Of a stretch of 64,000 nucleotides of DNA, positions 1 through 12,520 are shown in pieces. Position 1 is the first letter of the stretch. Each line of letters begins with the position of its first letter. The stretch comes from Dipteris shenzhenensis (lineage: Eukaryota > Polypodiophyta > Polypodiopsida > Gleicheniales), in NCBI GenBank assembly GCA_047967505.1, contig CM106541.1; one strand, written 5' to 3'. A program made the position numbers and the translations under genes. The notes under the pieces are model-generated. The model made no database searches. It saw nothing but the letters and a program-made list of their open reading frames with translations, and was not told the origin of the DNA.

Positions 1-1495
1 CCTTGGTTGTTCTGTAGACCTAAGTATTACTATGAAATAGCAACTAGATTGGTTCCTTGATAAGGTCAATGGTAAATTCCATAGATGGCACAAGAAGAAG
101 CTCTCACTTCTTGACAAGATCACTGTACTTATGACATGCTTTATCGCCCATTTTTGTCTTTGGTTCCATTGTTCTACCATTTTCCCGTGGTGCTATTTCA
201 GAAGTGGAGGCTTGTCCAAAGAGATGTTGTGGCATGACCAGTGCCATGCATTCCCATGGTTCTTTTCATCCTCATCAAAGTTGAAGGTGGTATAGGGATT
301 CAACTATTCAAAGGCGTGTGATTAACTATGTTGTCAATGGCTTTTTAAACTTCATTGAATGCAACCATGGGCATCCTTTCCAGACATTAGATTGAAGAGG
401 TCAGTGTAATAGGCTTTTCGTTGGAAGCCCTGAAGTGGTAGGAGATACTCTTTTCCAATTTTCTAGTCATGATTAGGCAATCAAAATTACTTAAAGATGC
501 TCCTTCCTATTTGGTGCAATGTTAAGGAGTGACATGGCTAACTAGAGATAGTGCTTTGAGCATGAATATTTGGGTCAACAAATGGCTGGTTCAAATTAGC
601 CCAAGATCGGCAAAGTGTCTCAATAATAGGGGTCTAGACACGTGGTCATCCATGTGTGATACATGGGCATGCTGTTTTCTTGATCCAAAAGTCATTGCAA
701 TTCACTTTCATCTCTCTCTTTGGGAAAAGAACTTGCTCAATGCCAAAATTTCTACACTGTGCACAGACTGGCCATCCAATTATGTCCTTAAGTGGCCAAT
801 AAACTTGTGTGGATGGATAAACCCTATAGGTAAAGATTCCTCACGTCTTACCTACAAAGGCTTTCCCATCTTATTGACCCCACTGATATTACTTGGTTCA
901 TTCAAATAGTGTGGTGATGGTAAGCACCTTTGGATTCCATTGATGTTTGGAAGATGCACGCATGTAGGGTTTGTGTTTTGACTCCCTTAAACCATCTTAA
1001 TTTAATCTTGTGGTGTCTCCTACACGGCAGGTTTTTGACTAAATATAAGATCTCAAAGTGGAAAAGTATTTCTCCATTACGCTCGATCTATAAAGTCAAT
1101 TTTTAAAGACCCGACACTTGTTTTGGGACTATATTGTCATTCACTACCTATGCTGCTTTCTATAGCAATGGCTGTTACGCATTCACATGCATATCCAGCT
1201 TACATGGACAATAGTCATTCTTCGTGACAAAGGGAACATGAATGATTCCCAGGCCCACCTTTGGCACTTGTTTAGGGCTACAGTTATCCAACACATTTGG
1301 TCAATTCGAAATCACCAGTGTTTTGGCATGCTATGATCCCATCAGCTTTGCACAGTCAAGTGCAACATGGTCTTCTAGATTTATTGGACTTTTATGCTCC
1401 TTCAAATGATCTTGTTTCATTTGCAAGAGTATCTCTTTGTCAAGCTCTTAAGTACGTGCAGCTCTATCTTTCTTGTATATTCTTTTTCTTTTAGG
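1..1495 (+). pseudogene. LINE (non-LTR retrotransposon) pol 3' remnant
   Basis: Conceptual translation in shifting frames gives phrases typical of the region after the reverse transcriptase core in plant L1-like elements. Near position 80 it reads LDKVNGKFHRWHKKKLSLLD, the 'thumb' segment. Near 500-660 is a stretch ending in WSSMCDTW, and near 1245-1325 HLWHLFRATVIQHIWSIRN, like the zinc-binding RT tail (zf-RVT) with its W-x-x-RN signature. Stops and frameshifts break it throughout, so it is dead. The element enters from beyond the left edge; no poly(A) tail or target duplication could be placed, although the 3' side is T-rich. Family assignment rests on pattern recognition only. Confidence 0.5.
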
Positions 1496-2115
1496 ATATT
1501 AATTATCTTTTCCTCTCAAGAAAAAAGACATGTACCAATATTGTATTCTCCAAGAGCATTAAGTTCCATGTTTGTGTCAAGCTATGTAGAGGTTTGATAA
1601 ATTGTAGTTTACAAATATTTCATGTTTTGCTATTGGAAGATACCAAAGAGATTTTCCTTTGTTCAGCCCTCCTTTGTCGATATTGCAATTCCTTCACTTG
1701 CTCCTTCATTCTTCTCTCACTCACACATTGGTTGTTCTAGGCTCTACATAGGAAGCATACCTATTCCAGGCTCTACTTTAGGAAGTAAACTTATTCTAGC
1801 TGTGGCATCACATATAGGGCTTACACAAGATCACCACATTCTATTGAAATGAATTTATGACTCCTCTCTCTCTCTCTCTCTCTCTCTTAGAGGAGACCGC
1901 TAGAGATGAGGCATCACCCTTGACATCACTTGGTCATATTTGGACTCCCTTGTTGCTTGTGTGTATATTTGGACTCCCTTATTGCATGTGTGTATAGGCA
2001 GGCTCATACCCTACATACCTTTTGTTTGCCCGCTCTTATCTTGGCGGTTTGCTCATTAATGTTGGCTATAATTAAATGTGCCCAATTTACATATTTGTTC
2101 CTTGATGCCCTGATT
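1496..2115. other. Unassigned intergenic DNA with (CT)n tract
   Basis: No recognisable gene. It contains a pure CT run at about 1859-1888 and a short duplicated phrase (tttggactccctt near 1939 and 1969). Short ORFs here have no recognisable domains. Confidence 0.6.
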
Positions 2116-2953
2116 GCCTTTGCCACTAGATGTTTAGGCATGCGTTGTCTAGAAACTTAGAGTTGGACATCTTATAGAAACAAAAGAAAGTAATTTGTCT
2201 TTGCTAGAATTAGCTTGCCTATAATGTAGTTCTGCATGAAATGGTTATTCTTGCATGAAATTCCACCCCAATTAACTTTGCCTTTTGTGTAGAATTGAGA
2301 TTCCATCTAGGTTTTCTAAAAATTGAGGAATCAAGATGGAGTACTAGAAATTGGTCAATAGATGTTTAGGCATGCGTTGTCTAGAAACTTAGAGTTGGAC
2401 CTCTTATAGAAACAAAAGAAAGTAATTTGTCTTTGCTAGAATTAGCTTGCCTATAATGTAGTTCTGCATGAAATGGTTATTCTTGCATGAAATTCCACCC
2501 CAATTAACTTTGCCTTTTGTGTAGAATTGAGATTCCATCTAGGTTTTCTAAAAATTGAGGAATCAAGATGGAGTACTAGAAATTGGTCAATAGATATGTT
2601 GGATGATTTGTCACATTTCCAATGGATTGCATTTTAGTTCATAAATCTATGCCTTTGCCACTAGATGTTTAGGCATGTGTTGTCTATAAACTTAGAGTTG
2701 GACCTCTTATAGAAACAAAAGAAAGTAATTTGTCTTTGCTAGAATTAGCTTGCCTATAATGTAGTTCTGCATGAAATGGTTATTCTTGCATGAAATTCCA
2801 CCCCAATTAACTTTGACTTTTGTGTAGAATTGAGATTCCATCTAGGTTTTCTAAAAATTGAGGAATCAAGATGGAGTACTAGAAATTGGTTAATAGATAT
2901 GTTGGATGATTTGTCACATTTCCAATGGATTGCATTTTAGTTCATAAATCTAT
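2116..2953. repeat. Tandem triplication, unit about 303 bp
   Basis: Three head-to-tail copies begin near 2116, 2360 and 2651, each starting close to gatgtttaggcatgcgttg. The third carries the full unit, from gcctttgccacta to ttcataaatctat. The first lacks about 70 bp of tail (the segment beginning atgttggatgatttgtcac). Copies differ at only a few bases, so the amplification is recent relative to the other decay in this window. No coding potential seen. Confidence 0.85.
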
Positions 2954-3039
2954 AATCAAATTCATAACATTTGGTGCAAATCTTCAATGTTGGTTTGTAT
3001 CAAATCTTGGCCATCAGAGCAATAGAGCTAAGATAGAAC

Positions 3040-3420
3040 TAGGGGAGAGAAAATAGTAGTAATGGAGCTCCAATGCAGTAGGAGAGAGTCCAAAATAATA
3101 GGAATAGAAAACCATCAGCTGAAGGGGATAGAGAATGACAAAGAGGGTGGGTGTTGAGGGTACAACACAATCAAGGGAGTGAGGGAGAGATAATGAGTAG
3201 AAGGGGAAGCTCTAAATCAACAACAAGGAAACTTCAGCGCTTGAAGGGGATAGAGAATGACTGAGAGGTGGGTGCACTGAGTGCTACACAAGGAAGGGAG
3301 GGAGGAAGAGAGAATGAGAAAAAGCGGTAGGTCTTGAGGGTGAAACTTGTAGGGAAAGGGTGGGTAGATCAATTTATGAGGTTCTAGGGGCTGATATAAG
3401 TTCAACCACAAGAAATGGAA
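3040..3420. repeat. Purine-rich stretch with two direct repeats
   Basis: Two imperfect copies of a roughly 100 bp purine-rich segment start near 3115 and 3234. They share gaaggggatagagaatgac, followed by gggtg, agggag and gagagataatgag-like phrases. No gene is visible on either strand. Confidence 0.55.
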
Positions 3421-4804
3421 CGAGAAGCTACTAGACTAGAGATGGAGAGTAGAGGAGGGGTCGGCATAAGTGCAATAGGCTAGAGCAGGATCAACATAAA
3501 GGGGATCTCTCCCAAAAAGGACCACAAGAATTAATAGAGGGGGTGGGATTGAGCTCAGGTAGATGCAATTGGGAGGGGCCTTGGGGAGGGTCAAGCATGG
3601 GATAAGGGGTGGGGGGCAAATGGGTTGGGTTGCCCCTTATGCAAGAGAAGCAACCAATTGATGCCTATGTGCACATAAACAAGGCATTTGCCACTAGAAA
3701 GGAGCACTCCCATTGGTCCACCTCAAATCCCTCTCTAATCCTAGAAGACGAGGAAATGCTAATTGGGCACCCTTGTGAGATCCCAAGTCCCACCCTCTAC
3801 CTGAAATAATTGATTGCATTCTAAATTTCTTAGACTTTCTTTTGTAGCTTGAATGCTTTATGAGAAGACTTAACACCAACTTGGTAGCCTGAATTCTCCC
3901 CTTTCATCATCACCACATGTTGCTAGTATGCCTATAAGTTGCATATGTCTTTTCTATTCTTAAGTCCCAGAGGAGTTTCCTTGCATTTTTGCATTCATTG
4001 TGCCATCTTCTACTATTCCTTCTCCAAGGAATGGATAAATATTTCCAAAGAATTTTTACTCTCACCAAGGGGTTCAAAAGTGACTCTTGCACTCCCTTTT
4101 GCTCCAAGGCCAACATAATTGCGTTGCCGTATATAGGCTTCTATTCTCTAGCCAAAGATATTTTATGAATGATTGGATTGGAACAATTGGAGTACTTCCA
4201 AAATGTGCCAATCGTTTTGCTCATGCCATTTGCAATTCACTTTGCTTACGTAGCCATTGTTTGAGCATGGATGAATCAATTGCAATAATACAAGAAATCC
4301 AACACTCATCTCTAGTCATGCATTGTACACATAGGGGTGTCTTGCATACAAGGGTCCATAGGGTATAAATTCATAAAATATATTTCTTTCCTTGGGGATA
4401 AATCTTGTAGCACACATCATCAACTTTCTTGCCCCCCAAAATTTGTGTGCTTGCATAATTGCAAGTTCAAATGGTACTTATTTGAGATGCCTTCAAATGG
4501 CACCATGAGGAGTGGTCCCCTCCCATGGTGATGTGCAAAGGTGATAGGTGGGTCCAATCTAATTAAAGGATGAACCCACCTTAGAAGGGGGGTTAAGCTT
4601 CCTTGGGACCTCGACAAGGGGTTTGTATTAGACCACTAACCTTCCCCTAATCCATTCCTTACAAGGGCCTTTTGAGACCCCAATCACCCCTAATGCATTC
4701 TATTGCGATGTCACTCACTACATTGCTAATCCAATTGTTGTTTAATAAAATTTTATCTTTATATCTACATGATGAATCATGTGAACTCATCAAACACAAT
4801 CATG
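3421..4804. other. Unassigned intergenic DNA
   Basis: Short overlapping ORFs on both strands (for example 4087-4368) have no recognisable domain and no coding bias. I see no RNA gene, LTR or terminal inverted repeat here. Confidence 0.5.
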
Positions 4805-6456
4805 CACTATAAGAAAAATGGTCTGAAAAGGGAGACTAAAAGGGCAGTTGGTGATAGGCCACCCTACTGGACCACTTAAAGTATGGCCATGTAGCATGGG
4901 AAGGAAATAGGGTGACCTTTGGTTGCCCTATTGGAAAATTATAGAAAATAGGGTGGCCTATGTCTACCCTATTGGACAATTATAGAAAATAGGACGGCCT
5001 ATGGCTACTCTTTTGGACAAAGGGCAAGAAACAAGGCTTTGGCTGCCCTTTTAGGCAATCATGCAAAAAGAGCAGCCCATGGCTGCCCTGTTAAACATAT
5101 GGCAAGAAATAGGGCAATCTTTGGCTACCCTATGGGATAATTGTGCAAAAAATGGTAGCCTATGTCTGCCCTTTTTCAGACAAAGGATGATAAATTGGGC
5201 ATAATTTGACTACCCTATCAGACAATTGTGAAAAAATGGGTGGCCAGTGGTGGCTACCCATTTGGACATAGGGATAGAAATAGGGTCGCCTTTGTCTACC
5301 CTATTGGATAATTATGAAAAATAGGGCATCATATCATTGCCCTTTTGAACATAGCACAGGATATAGGACAAACTTTGGTTGTCATTTTGAAAGAACATAC
5401 AAAATAGGGTAGCCTATAGTTGCCTTTTTGCACATAGAGGAAGAAATAAAGTGGCCTATGGCTAGCTTGTTAGATAGTGGTACAAAATAGGGTGGCTTAT
5501 GGTTCCCTTTTGAATATAGAGCAAGAGATAGGATAGCTTGTGGCTGCTCTATTAAGCATAGGTACAAGGTGGGAAAGGTTAGGGCAACATGGGGAAACCC
5601 TTTTGATCTCCTTTGGGTGCTCTTAAAAATTCAAGGTAAAGGCTATAAAAAAATATTCTTGGTGATGGAGAGGAACACAAAAAAATAATCTAGGCAGATG
5701 TGATACTCAATGATAGCCCACAAAATGATGACTTTAAGAAACTTATATTATTCGTAGAAATTTGAACATGCTTGAAAGTAGAAAACGTAGATGGCTGAAT
5801 AAAAATACAGTCAAAGATGGTAAATTTTAGATCAAGGAAATAGTGAAATATAGAAGGGACTAGTCTTTAAATAGGTTCAAACAAAAGATGGAAGGATGGA
5901 GAGGATATAAATTTCAACGTGATTGGTAGATATAATGCAACACTTGATGCAAATGGATCTATAGCTTCATTGACACATATTGTAGTAGCTGCTGTTAACC
6001 AATGGGTTAGAATAGGGGGACATGATGCCATAATTTTCTCCATTTTATTATTAAAAAAACTACAAGAAAAAGGCCTAAAAAGGGCAGCCAATGTATTGGC
6101 CACCATTTTATGAGGCTTAAAGGGTGGATAAACGATTTTGATAAGGTAAAAGTGCAGCCAAAATTTTATCCACCCTTTTTCCTTTAAAAAAAGCATAAAA
6201 AACGAACAAACAAGTCCTCCCTTTTCTTTTCAATAAAAAAAGGATGAAAAATGTTGGCTACCCCTTTTTTTTACTTTCAAAAAGCCAAAAAGAGGGCGGC
6301 CAATCAAGGCTGCCCTTTTATGCAGTAGAAAAAGGGCACACAAAAAGCCCACCCTTATTTTTTGGCAACAAAAAAGGGAGAAAAATATTGGCCCCACCCT
6401 TTTTTACGATCTATGTTTTTTACTTTTACGGTCCATGGTTTTGATTTTTTACAGTG
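4805..6456. mobile_element. Probable non-autonomous CACTA (En/Spm-like) element
   Basis: The left end reads CACTATAAGAAAAATGG, close to the classic CACTA terminus. The right end, reverse-complemented, reads CACTGTAAAAAATC. The 3 bp flanks are atg and ata, an imperfect match to the 3 bp target duplication expected for CACTA elements. Inside, from about 4840 to 5580, runs a degenerate tandem of roughly 40-57 bp units around gggtggcctatggctgccct. From about 6060 to 6400 similar gggcggcc/ggctgcccttt motifs reappear near the other end, giving the subterminal repeat zones expected of this superfamily. There is no transposase ORF, so it would need a helper. The imperfect TSD keeps confidence moderate. 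Confidence 0.5.
4840..5580. repeat. Degenerate palindromic minisatellite (CACTA subterminal array)
   Basis: At least ten diverged copies of a unit like aaatagggtggcctatgg, then ctgccctattggacaatta. Each copy has a partly self-complementary heart (ggtggcc...ggctgccc), so units could form short hairpins. In CACTA elements such subterminal motifs are transposase binding sites; that role is inferred here. Confidence 0.6.
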
Positions 6457-9400
6457 ATACACCATGGATGTGCACAAATTGGGAATATTGCATGCCCATC
6501 CATCTCTAATCGACATGAAACTTTGTGAGGAGATAGAAATTAGTCAAGTACATACATGTGCAACGTTCTAGACACATCTGACACCCTATACAACAACGAT
6601 GTGTAAAAATTGGGGATTTTGCATGCCCATCCACCCAAATCATCTTTGATGGACATGAAACTTTGCAAGGACATGAAAAAAAGTCAAATTAATACCCATG
6701 AAAAGCTGCATTCCCATTTGACTCTTGACAATTCTATGATGGACCACAGTTGTGATTTTTTTGCACCTATGCACCACACATACACGAACTGGGAATTTTG
6801 CATGCACATTTGTCCAAATGGTCTCTGATAGAAATGAAACCTTGTGTGGATACAAAAATTAGGCAAACTAGGACCCATGAAAATTTGCATGTCCATCTGA
6901 CATGTAACACATTCCATGATGGTCCACAAATTGGAACTTTTTACACCTATGCACCATGCATATGCATAAATTGGGAATTTTGCATGCCCATCCACCCAAA
7001 TGTCTTTGATGGACATGAAAACTAGTCAAACTAATAACCATGAAAAGATTCATGCCCATCTAACACGACCATTCCATGACAGTTCCAGAATGGATTTTTT
7101 TTGCACTTATGCACACCATGTGTGTGCATAAGGTGAGAATTCTACATGCCCATCCACCCAAATGGTCTTTGATTGACAAGAAACTTTGCAAGCACACAAA
7201 CAATAGTAAATTTAATACCCATGCAATGTGTCATGCCCATTTGGCACTTGACCATTCCATGACAGTCCACAATTGCGATTTTTTTGCACCTATGCACTAC
7301 GCACGTGCACAGATTGGGAATTTCTCATCCCCATCCACATAAAGGGTCTTCAATCGATATGGAAATTTGCAAGGATAAAAAAATTAGTCAAATTATGACC
7401 GGTGCAAAGTGCCATAAATGGGATTATGCACCTTGAATGTGAACAAATTGGGGATTTCACATGCGGATCCACCCAAACCTTCTCCCATGGACATGAAATT
7501 TTGCAAGGACATAATTATTAGTTAAATTAATACCCATACAAAGTTGCATACCCATCTGACACTCTATCATTCCATGATGGTCCTCTAATGGGTTTTTTTA
7601 CAACTATGCACCATGCATGTGTAACTCTGCATACCCATCTATCCAAATAGGTCTCTAACGAACATGAAACTTTGTGAAAACACAAAAAATATGTACATTT
7701 ATAGCCATGCAAAGTTGGATTCCCATCAAACATTTGACCATTCCATGATAGTCCACAATCACTCAAATGGTCTCGAATTGACATGAAATTTTAAGAAGAC
7801 ACAAAACATAGTCAAAGTAACACCTATGCAAAGTTGCACGCCTATTTGACCATTCCATGAGAGTCCATGGTCACGAGTTTTTGCACCTATACACCATGCA
7901 TGTACGCAAATTGGGAATTTTGCATGCCCATCCACCCAAATGGTTTCCAATCAACATGAAAATCTGAGATGACAAAAACATTATCAAATCAATACTTGTG
8001 CAAGGTTGCATGCCCTTTTGATACTTGACCATTCTGGTCCATAGTTGTAATTTTTTGCATCTATACACCACACACGTGCACAAATTAGGCATTTTGCATG
8101 CCCATCCACCCAAATGGCCTCTGATGGACATGAAACTTTGTGAGGAGACAAACACAGTCAAGTTAAGACCTGTGCAGAGTTTCATTCCCATCTGACACTT
8201 GACCATCCCATGACGTTTCACGAATGGGGATTTTGGCAATTATGTAATAAAAATGTGTAGAATTTCACATGCCCATGCACCCATAAGGTCTCTGATGTAC
8301 ATGAAACTTTGTGAGGACAAAAAAAATAGTCAAATTATATCCATGAAAATTTGCATGCCCATCTGACACTTGACCATTCCATGATTGTCCATGAAAATTT
8401 GCATGCCCATCTGACACTTGACCATTCCATGATTGTCCATGGTTGCTATTTTTTTGCACCTATGCACCATGCATGTGCACAAACTAGAAATTTCTTATGC
8501 CCATGCACCCAAATGATCTCTGATGCACATGAAACTTTGTGATGATAAAAAATTTAGTCAAAGTATTACCCATGCAAAGTTTCATGCCCATTTAAAATGT
8601 TACCATTCCATGACAATCCATGAATGGGATTTTCTTGCACCTATGCACCACGCATTTCGACAAGTAGGGAATTTCGCTTGCCTATTCACCCAAACAGTCT
8701 CCAATCAACATGAAACTTTGTGAGTACACAAAAAAGAGTGAATTTAATACCCATGAAAAGCTGCATGGCCATCTACCACTTGACCATTCCATGATAGTCC
8801 ATGGTTGAGATTTTTTCCACCTATACATGACGCATGTGCATAAATTGGGAATTTTGCATGCCCATCTAGGAAAATGGCCTCCGATTGGCATGAAACCTTG
8901 TGAGGCTAAAAACATTAGTCAAATTAAGACCCATACAAAGTTGCATGTCCATATGACACTTAAGCATTCCATGACGATCCATGAATAGGATTTTCTTACA
9001 CCTATGCACCATACATGTGCACAAATTGGGAATTTTGCATGCCCATCCAACCAAACAGTCTCCAATGGACATGAAAATTTGAAAGGACACAAAATTTTGT
9101 AAAATTAACACCCATGCAAAGTTTCTTGCCAATTTGAGACTTGACCATTCCATGATGGTCTGCGACGGCTAGGATTTTTTCGCATCAATATAATTGGGAA
9201 TTTCGCTTGCCCATCCACCCAAACAGTCTCCAATCAACATGAAACTTTGCAAGAATACAAAAATTAGTCAAAGTAATATCCATGAAAATTTTCATGCCCA
9301 TCTAACAATTGATCATTCCATGATCATCCACTTTTGTACCCAAGTACCATGCATGTGCACAATTTGGGAATTTCACATGCCCATCCACCCAAATGTTCTC

Positions 9401-9977
9401 CAACTAACATGAAACTTTGCAACAACACAAAACATAGTCATTTAATACCAATCAAAAGTTGCATGTCCATATAACACTTGTTTGTGATTTTTTACACCTA
9501 TACACCATACATGTGCACAAATTGGGAATTTTGCATGAACGTCCACCCAAATGGTCTTTGACTCTTTTTTTGACTCTTGACCATCCCACCAAGTTTGGGA
9601 CTTTTTTCATGTATGCAACACAGATGTGCAATAATTTGGAATTTGGTATGCCAATCCATCCAAATGGGTGTTTGATTTGGATATGAAACTTTGTAAGCAT
9701 AAAAAATAGCCTAATTAATACCCATGCAAAGTTTCATGACCATCTGACACTTGACCTCCATGATGGTCCACAATAGCATTTTTTTGACCCATGCACCATG
9801 CATGTGCATGGACAAGGAATTTCGCATGTCCATTTACCCAAAGGTCTCCAATTGACATGAAACTTTGCAAGGATAAAAGAATTACTCAAATTAGGATCCA
9901 TTCAGAGTTTCATGTCCATCTAACATGAAAGCATTCCATGATGGTTCACGAATGGGATAGTTTTTGCACCTATGAGC
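6457..9977. repeat. Satellite array, unit about 165-182 bp
   Basis: About twenty diverged head-to-tail copies. A diagnostic phrase (catgcccatccacccaaatgg and variants) recurs near 6622, 6983, 7145, 7923, 8097, 8268, 8496, 8677, 8857, 9038, 9206 and 9376, with spacing mostly 168-182 bp. Other conserved blocks are acatgaaactttgcaaggac, gacacttgaccattccatga and gcaccatgcatgtgcac. One unit holds an internal 48 bp duplication at 8341-8436, which explains the 228 bp interval there. Unit length is near that of one nucleosome plus linker. Many short ORFs run through the array on both strands, but they are the same peptide phrases repeated from the unit and not genes. Confidence 0.9.
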
Positions 9978-10827
9978 ACTTGACTCATTGCAGGTTATAC
10001 ACTGGCACTCTTCTTGACAGCTTCAAGCTTAGCAAATGTACACGATCAAGATGCCCCTTTCTTATGCTCTCATCTAAGGTGAGTGCACCAAGCCGCAACT
10101 ACATCTAGTGTGCCTGAACAAAATGAAACCAACCATGCTGTACCCAAATTGGAGAATGAGGAAGTTGAATCGTTGTACTAGACATCACCCCTACCCCCAT
10201 CAAACATCTCCCTATGGAACCTCCTTTTAACCTCCTCTCCTCCTATGCCCTTCCTCTCCTCTCTATTGCCACCCTCTTCTTCCCCTCCATATCCCTCCCT
10301 TGCCCTTCCCTCGACTCCCTCGACATGCTTCATGTTGGCCCACACTTCTTGGTTGCTCAAACCCTCACTCAAAACCTCAACTTGAACCTCCCTATTGCTT
10401 TGTATCAAGCGGATCCATTCCCCGCCCCTCCTCAAAGCCATGCTAGAAGACAAAGTGACTCCTACAATTGCTCTTTGTAGATCGTTGTGTTTGATTAATG
10501 GCTATGGAGGAGCAAGCGTATTAAAGAAAACCTACAACATTAGAAGAGCAAGCAACTTCCACAACATTTCGTGTGATTTATCTATTCTTTTGTGTTGGAA
10601 ACTAGTTTGTAGGTGCCAATGTTTTGTTGAGAAAGGTACGCCTCATTGCCGATCTAAAAGTTAGGTGACTTGAAGTACTCGATGATACATAACAAAATGC
10701 ATAAAATCGTCAATTGTCTGTGTGTAACTAATTCATCAATGGAAGCTAGAGCAAAGAGGCTAAATGAAGGACATGTGGCTGAGGCCTTGACTGACACCTC
10801 AAACTCTAAAATAATAAATATACAATG
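9978..10827. other. 850 bp insertion splitting the satellite array
   Basis: Satellite sequence stops within the phrase ttttgcacctatg and resumes at accatgcatgtgcac, so the two sides are almost adjacent parts of one unit. The inserted DNA is unlike the satellite: CT-rich at 10180-10340, with no terminal repeats I could confirm. It contains one exon-like segment (9994-10078) and an unassigned ORF at 10214-10480 (leucine/proline-rich, MEPPFNLLSSYALPLL...). The insertion mechanism is unclear. Confidence 0.6.
9994..10078 (+). pseudogene. Exon-like fragment, possible captured secretory-protein exon
   Basis: This 85 bp segment is preceded by a splice-acceptor-like tgactcattgcag and followed by a strong donor (aag then gtgagt). 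One frame is open and reads as a hydrophobic run (YTLALFLTASSLANV) followed by DQDAPFLCSHLR, the shape of a signal-peptide end joined to the start of a mature protein. It is loosely reminiscent of the N-terminus of plant translocon-associated protein beta, but that is a weak resemblance. No matching neighbouring exon was found, so if real it is an isolated captured fragment. Confidence 0.2.
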
Positions 10828-11440
10828 AACCATGCATGTGCACAAATTGGAAATTTCACATGCCAATCCACCCAAATAGTCTCTTATGGACATGAAACTT
10901 TGCAAGGACACAAATATTAGTTAAATTTATTATAGTGCAAGGTTGAATGCCCACATGACACTTGACCATTCCATTGTTGTTGTAGTTTTTTTACACCTAT
11001 GCACCACGCATGTGTAAAAATTTGAAAATTTGCATGCCCATCCACCCAAATGGTCTCCAACGGCTATGAAACTTTGCAAGAACACAAGAATTAGTTAAAT
11101 TAATAACCCTGAAAAGCTGCATACGCATTTGACACTAGACCATTCGATGATGGTTTACTAATGGGATTTTTTTGCACCTATGCACCACGTATGTGCAATT
11201 TTGGCATGCACACAGACCCAAATGGTCTCCAACCATCATGACAAAAGAACATAGTCAAATTAATAACCGTGCAAGGCTATATTCCCATCTCACACTCAAC
11301 CATTCCATGACAATTCATGGGTGCAAATTGGGAATTTCATATGCCCATCCACCCAAATCATCTTTGATCTACATGAAACTTTGCAAGGATACAAAATTCA
11401 GTCAAATTATGACCCATGAAATTTGCATGTCCATACATAG
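10828..11440. repeat. Satellite array, second block
   Basis: Same unit as the array at 6457-9977, resuming after the inserted segment. Unit landmarks (cccatccacccaaatggtctcc, catgaaactttgcaag) recur near 10865, 11040 and 11345, with truncated copies between. The array fades out after about 11440. Confidence 0.8.
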
Positions 11441-11880
11441 TTGTGTATTGAAGTCAAGAAAATTTAATGTATTACATCTAAGAGTGTACACATTATTCAT
11501 GCATTTCATTAGATATGTGCATTTTTTCTTCACTAAACATGCATCAACTCACTATCAACTAAGAAGAATGAGATGCTATTCTAAAAGAATCCTTTTTGTG
11601 TTTTTTAAAGAGTTGGATTTCAGTAAAATATGTTCTTTTGATAGTGGAAAATGCTACACCTCTTTTGCAAAAGGGCCTTTCAAAGTCTTTTATTGTAGTT
11701 CTATTACTCTTGCAACCTCTCGGTATTTCATTCATTGATAATATAGTCGTTTTTATTTTCAATTTTGTATTATGATTTTGAGAAACATTTGAACATGGAT
11801 TAGACCGTAGTTTTGGTTTTCGAATACCATGCTATCTATGTCTATGTATACTCTAGTTATAATACTCTATTTTTTATTTA
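11441..11880. other. Unassigned spacer between satellite blocks
   Basis: AT-rich DNA. An open frame that begins in the satellite extends to 11738, but its composition looks non-coding and no domain is visible. Confidence 0.45.
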
Positions 11881-11884
11881 TGTT

Positions 11885-12520
11885 ATGAAATAAGGAAAAA
11901 TGCATGCCCATGCAAATGATATTCGATGGGTATGATACTTTGCGCAATCCTTAAAGTAAGCAATAGTAATACCTATACAAATTATTATTCTTATCATAGA
12001 TATACAAAAAGATTAGAAGCACCTTGATGCATATTTTTTGACACTCATGCACATCATGTATGGTGGGAAACAAGCAAGCAATATTTACACCCTACAAAGT
12101 ATCATACGTAGCAAAGACATGAACGTAGTATAGAAGCATCCCAATATGTAAATTTTGACACTCATGCATGACATGTGGTGAGAAACAAAGAAATATACAT
12201 GCCCAACCATGCAAATGATATTCAATGGGTATGATAGTTTACACGGGACTTAACATGGATGATAGTTTGCACGAGACTTAACATGGATAATGTTGAGGCC
12301 TTTGTAAAGTATGATACCCATTGGATACATGCACATAGAACGTAATCCCCCTGATGTGTTTTTTAAAACACTTATGCATGATGAATGGTGAGAAAAAAGA
12401 AAATAATTCATGCCCAACCATCTAAATGATATATCCAATGGGTATGATAACTTACATGGACCTTAGAGTGAGTGATATTAATGCCCATGCCAAGTATCAT
12501 ACCGGTTAGAGATAAACATG
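11885..12520. repeat. Divergent satellite relative
   Basis: Repeating phrases catgcccaaccatgcaaatg, atattcaatgggtatgata and cactcatgcacatcatgtatgg recur near 11900, 12060-12200 and 12410 in the same order as their counterparts in the main satellite (catgcccatccacccaaatgg, atggacatgaaact, cctatgcaccatgcatg). This looks like an older, diverged subfamily at the array edge. Confidence 0.55.

Noticed and set aside
6640-9412. Many ORFs sharing peptide phrases such as HAHLTLDHSM and RCKKSQ
   Set aside because: The phrases are translations of the satellite unit in several frames; they do not form a protein family.
6457-11440. CRISPR-like regular repeats
   Set aside because: Units are long, contiguous and diverged with no unique spacers; this is a plant satellite.
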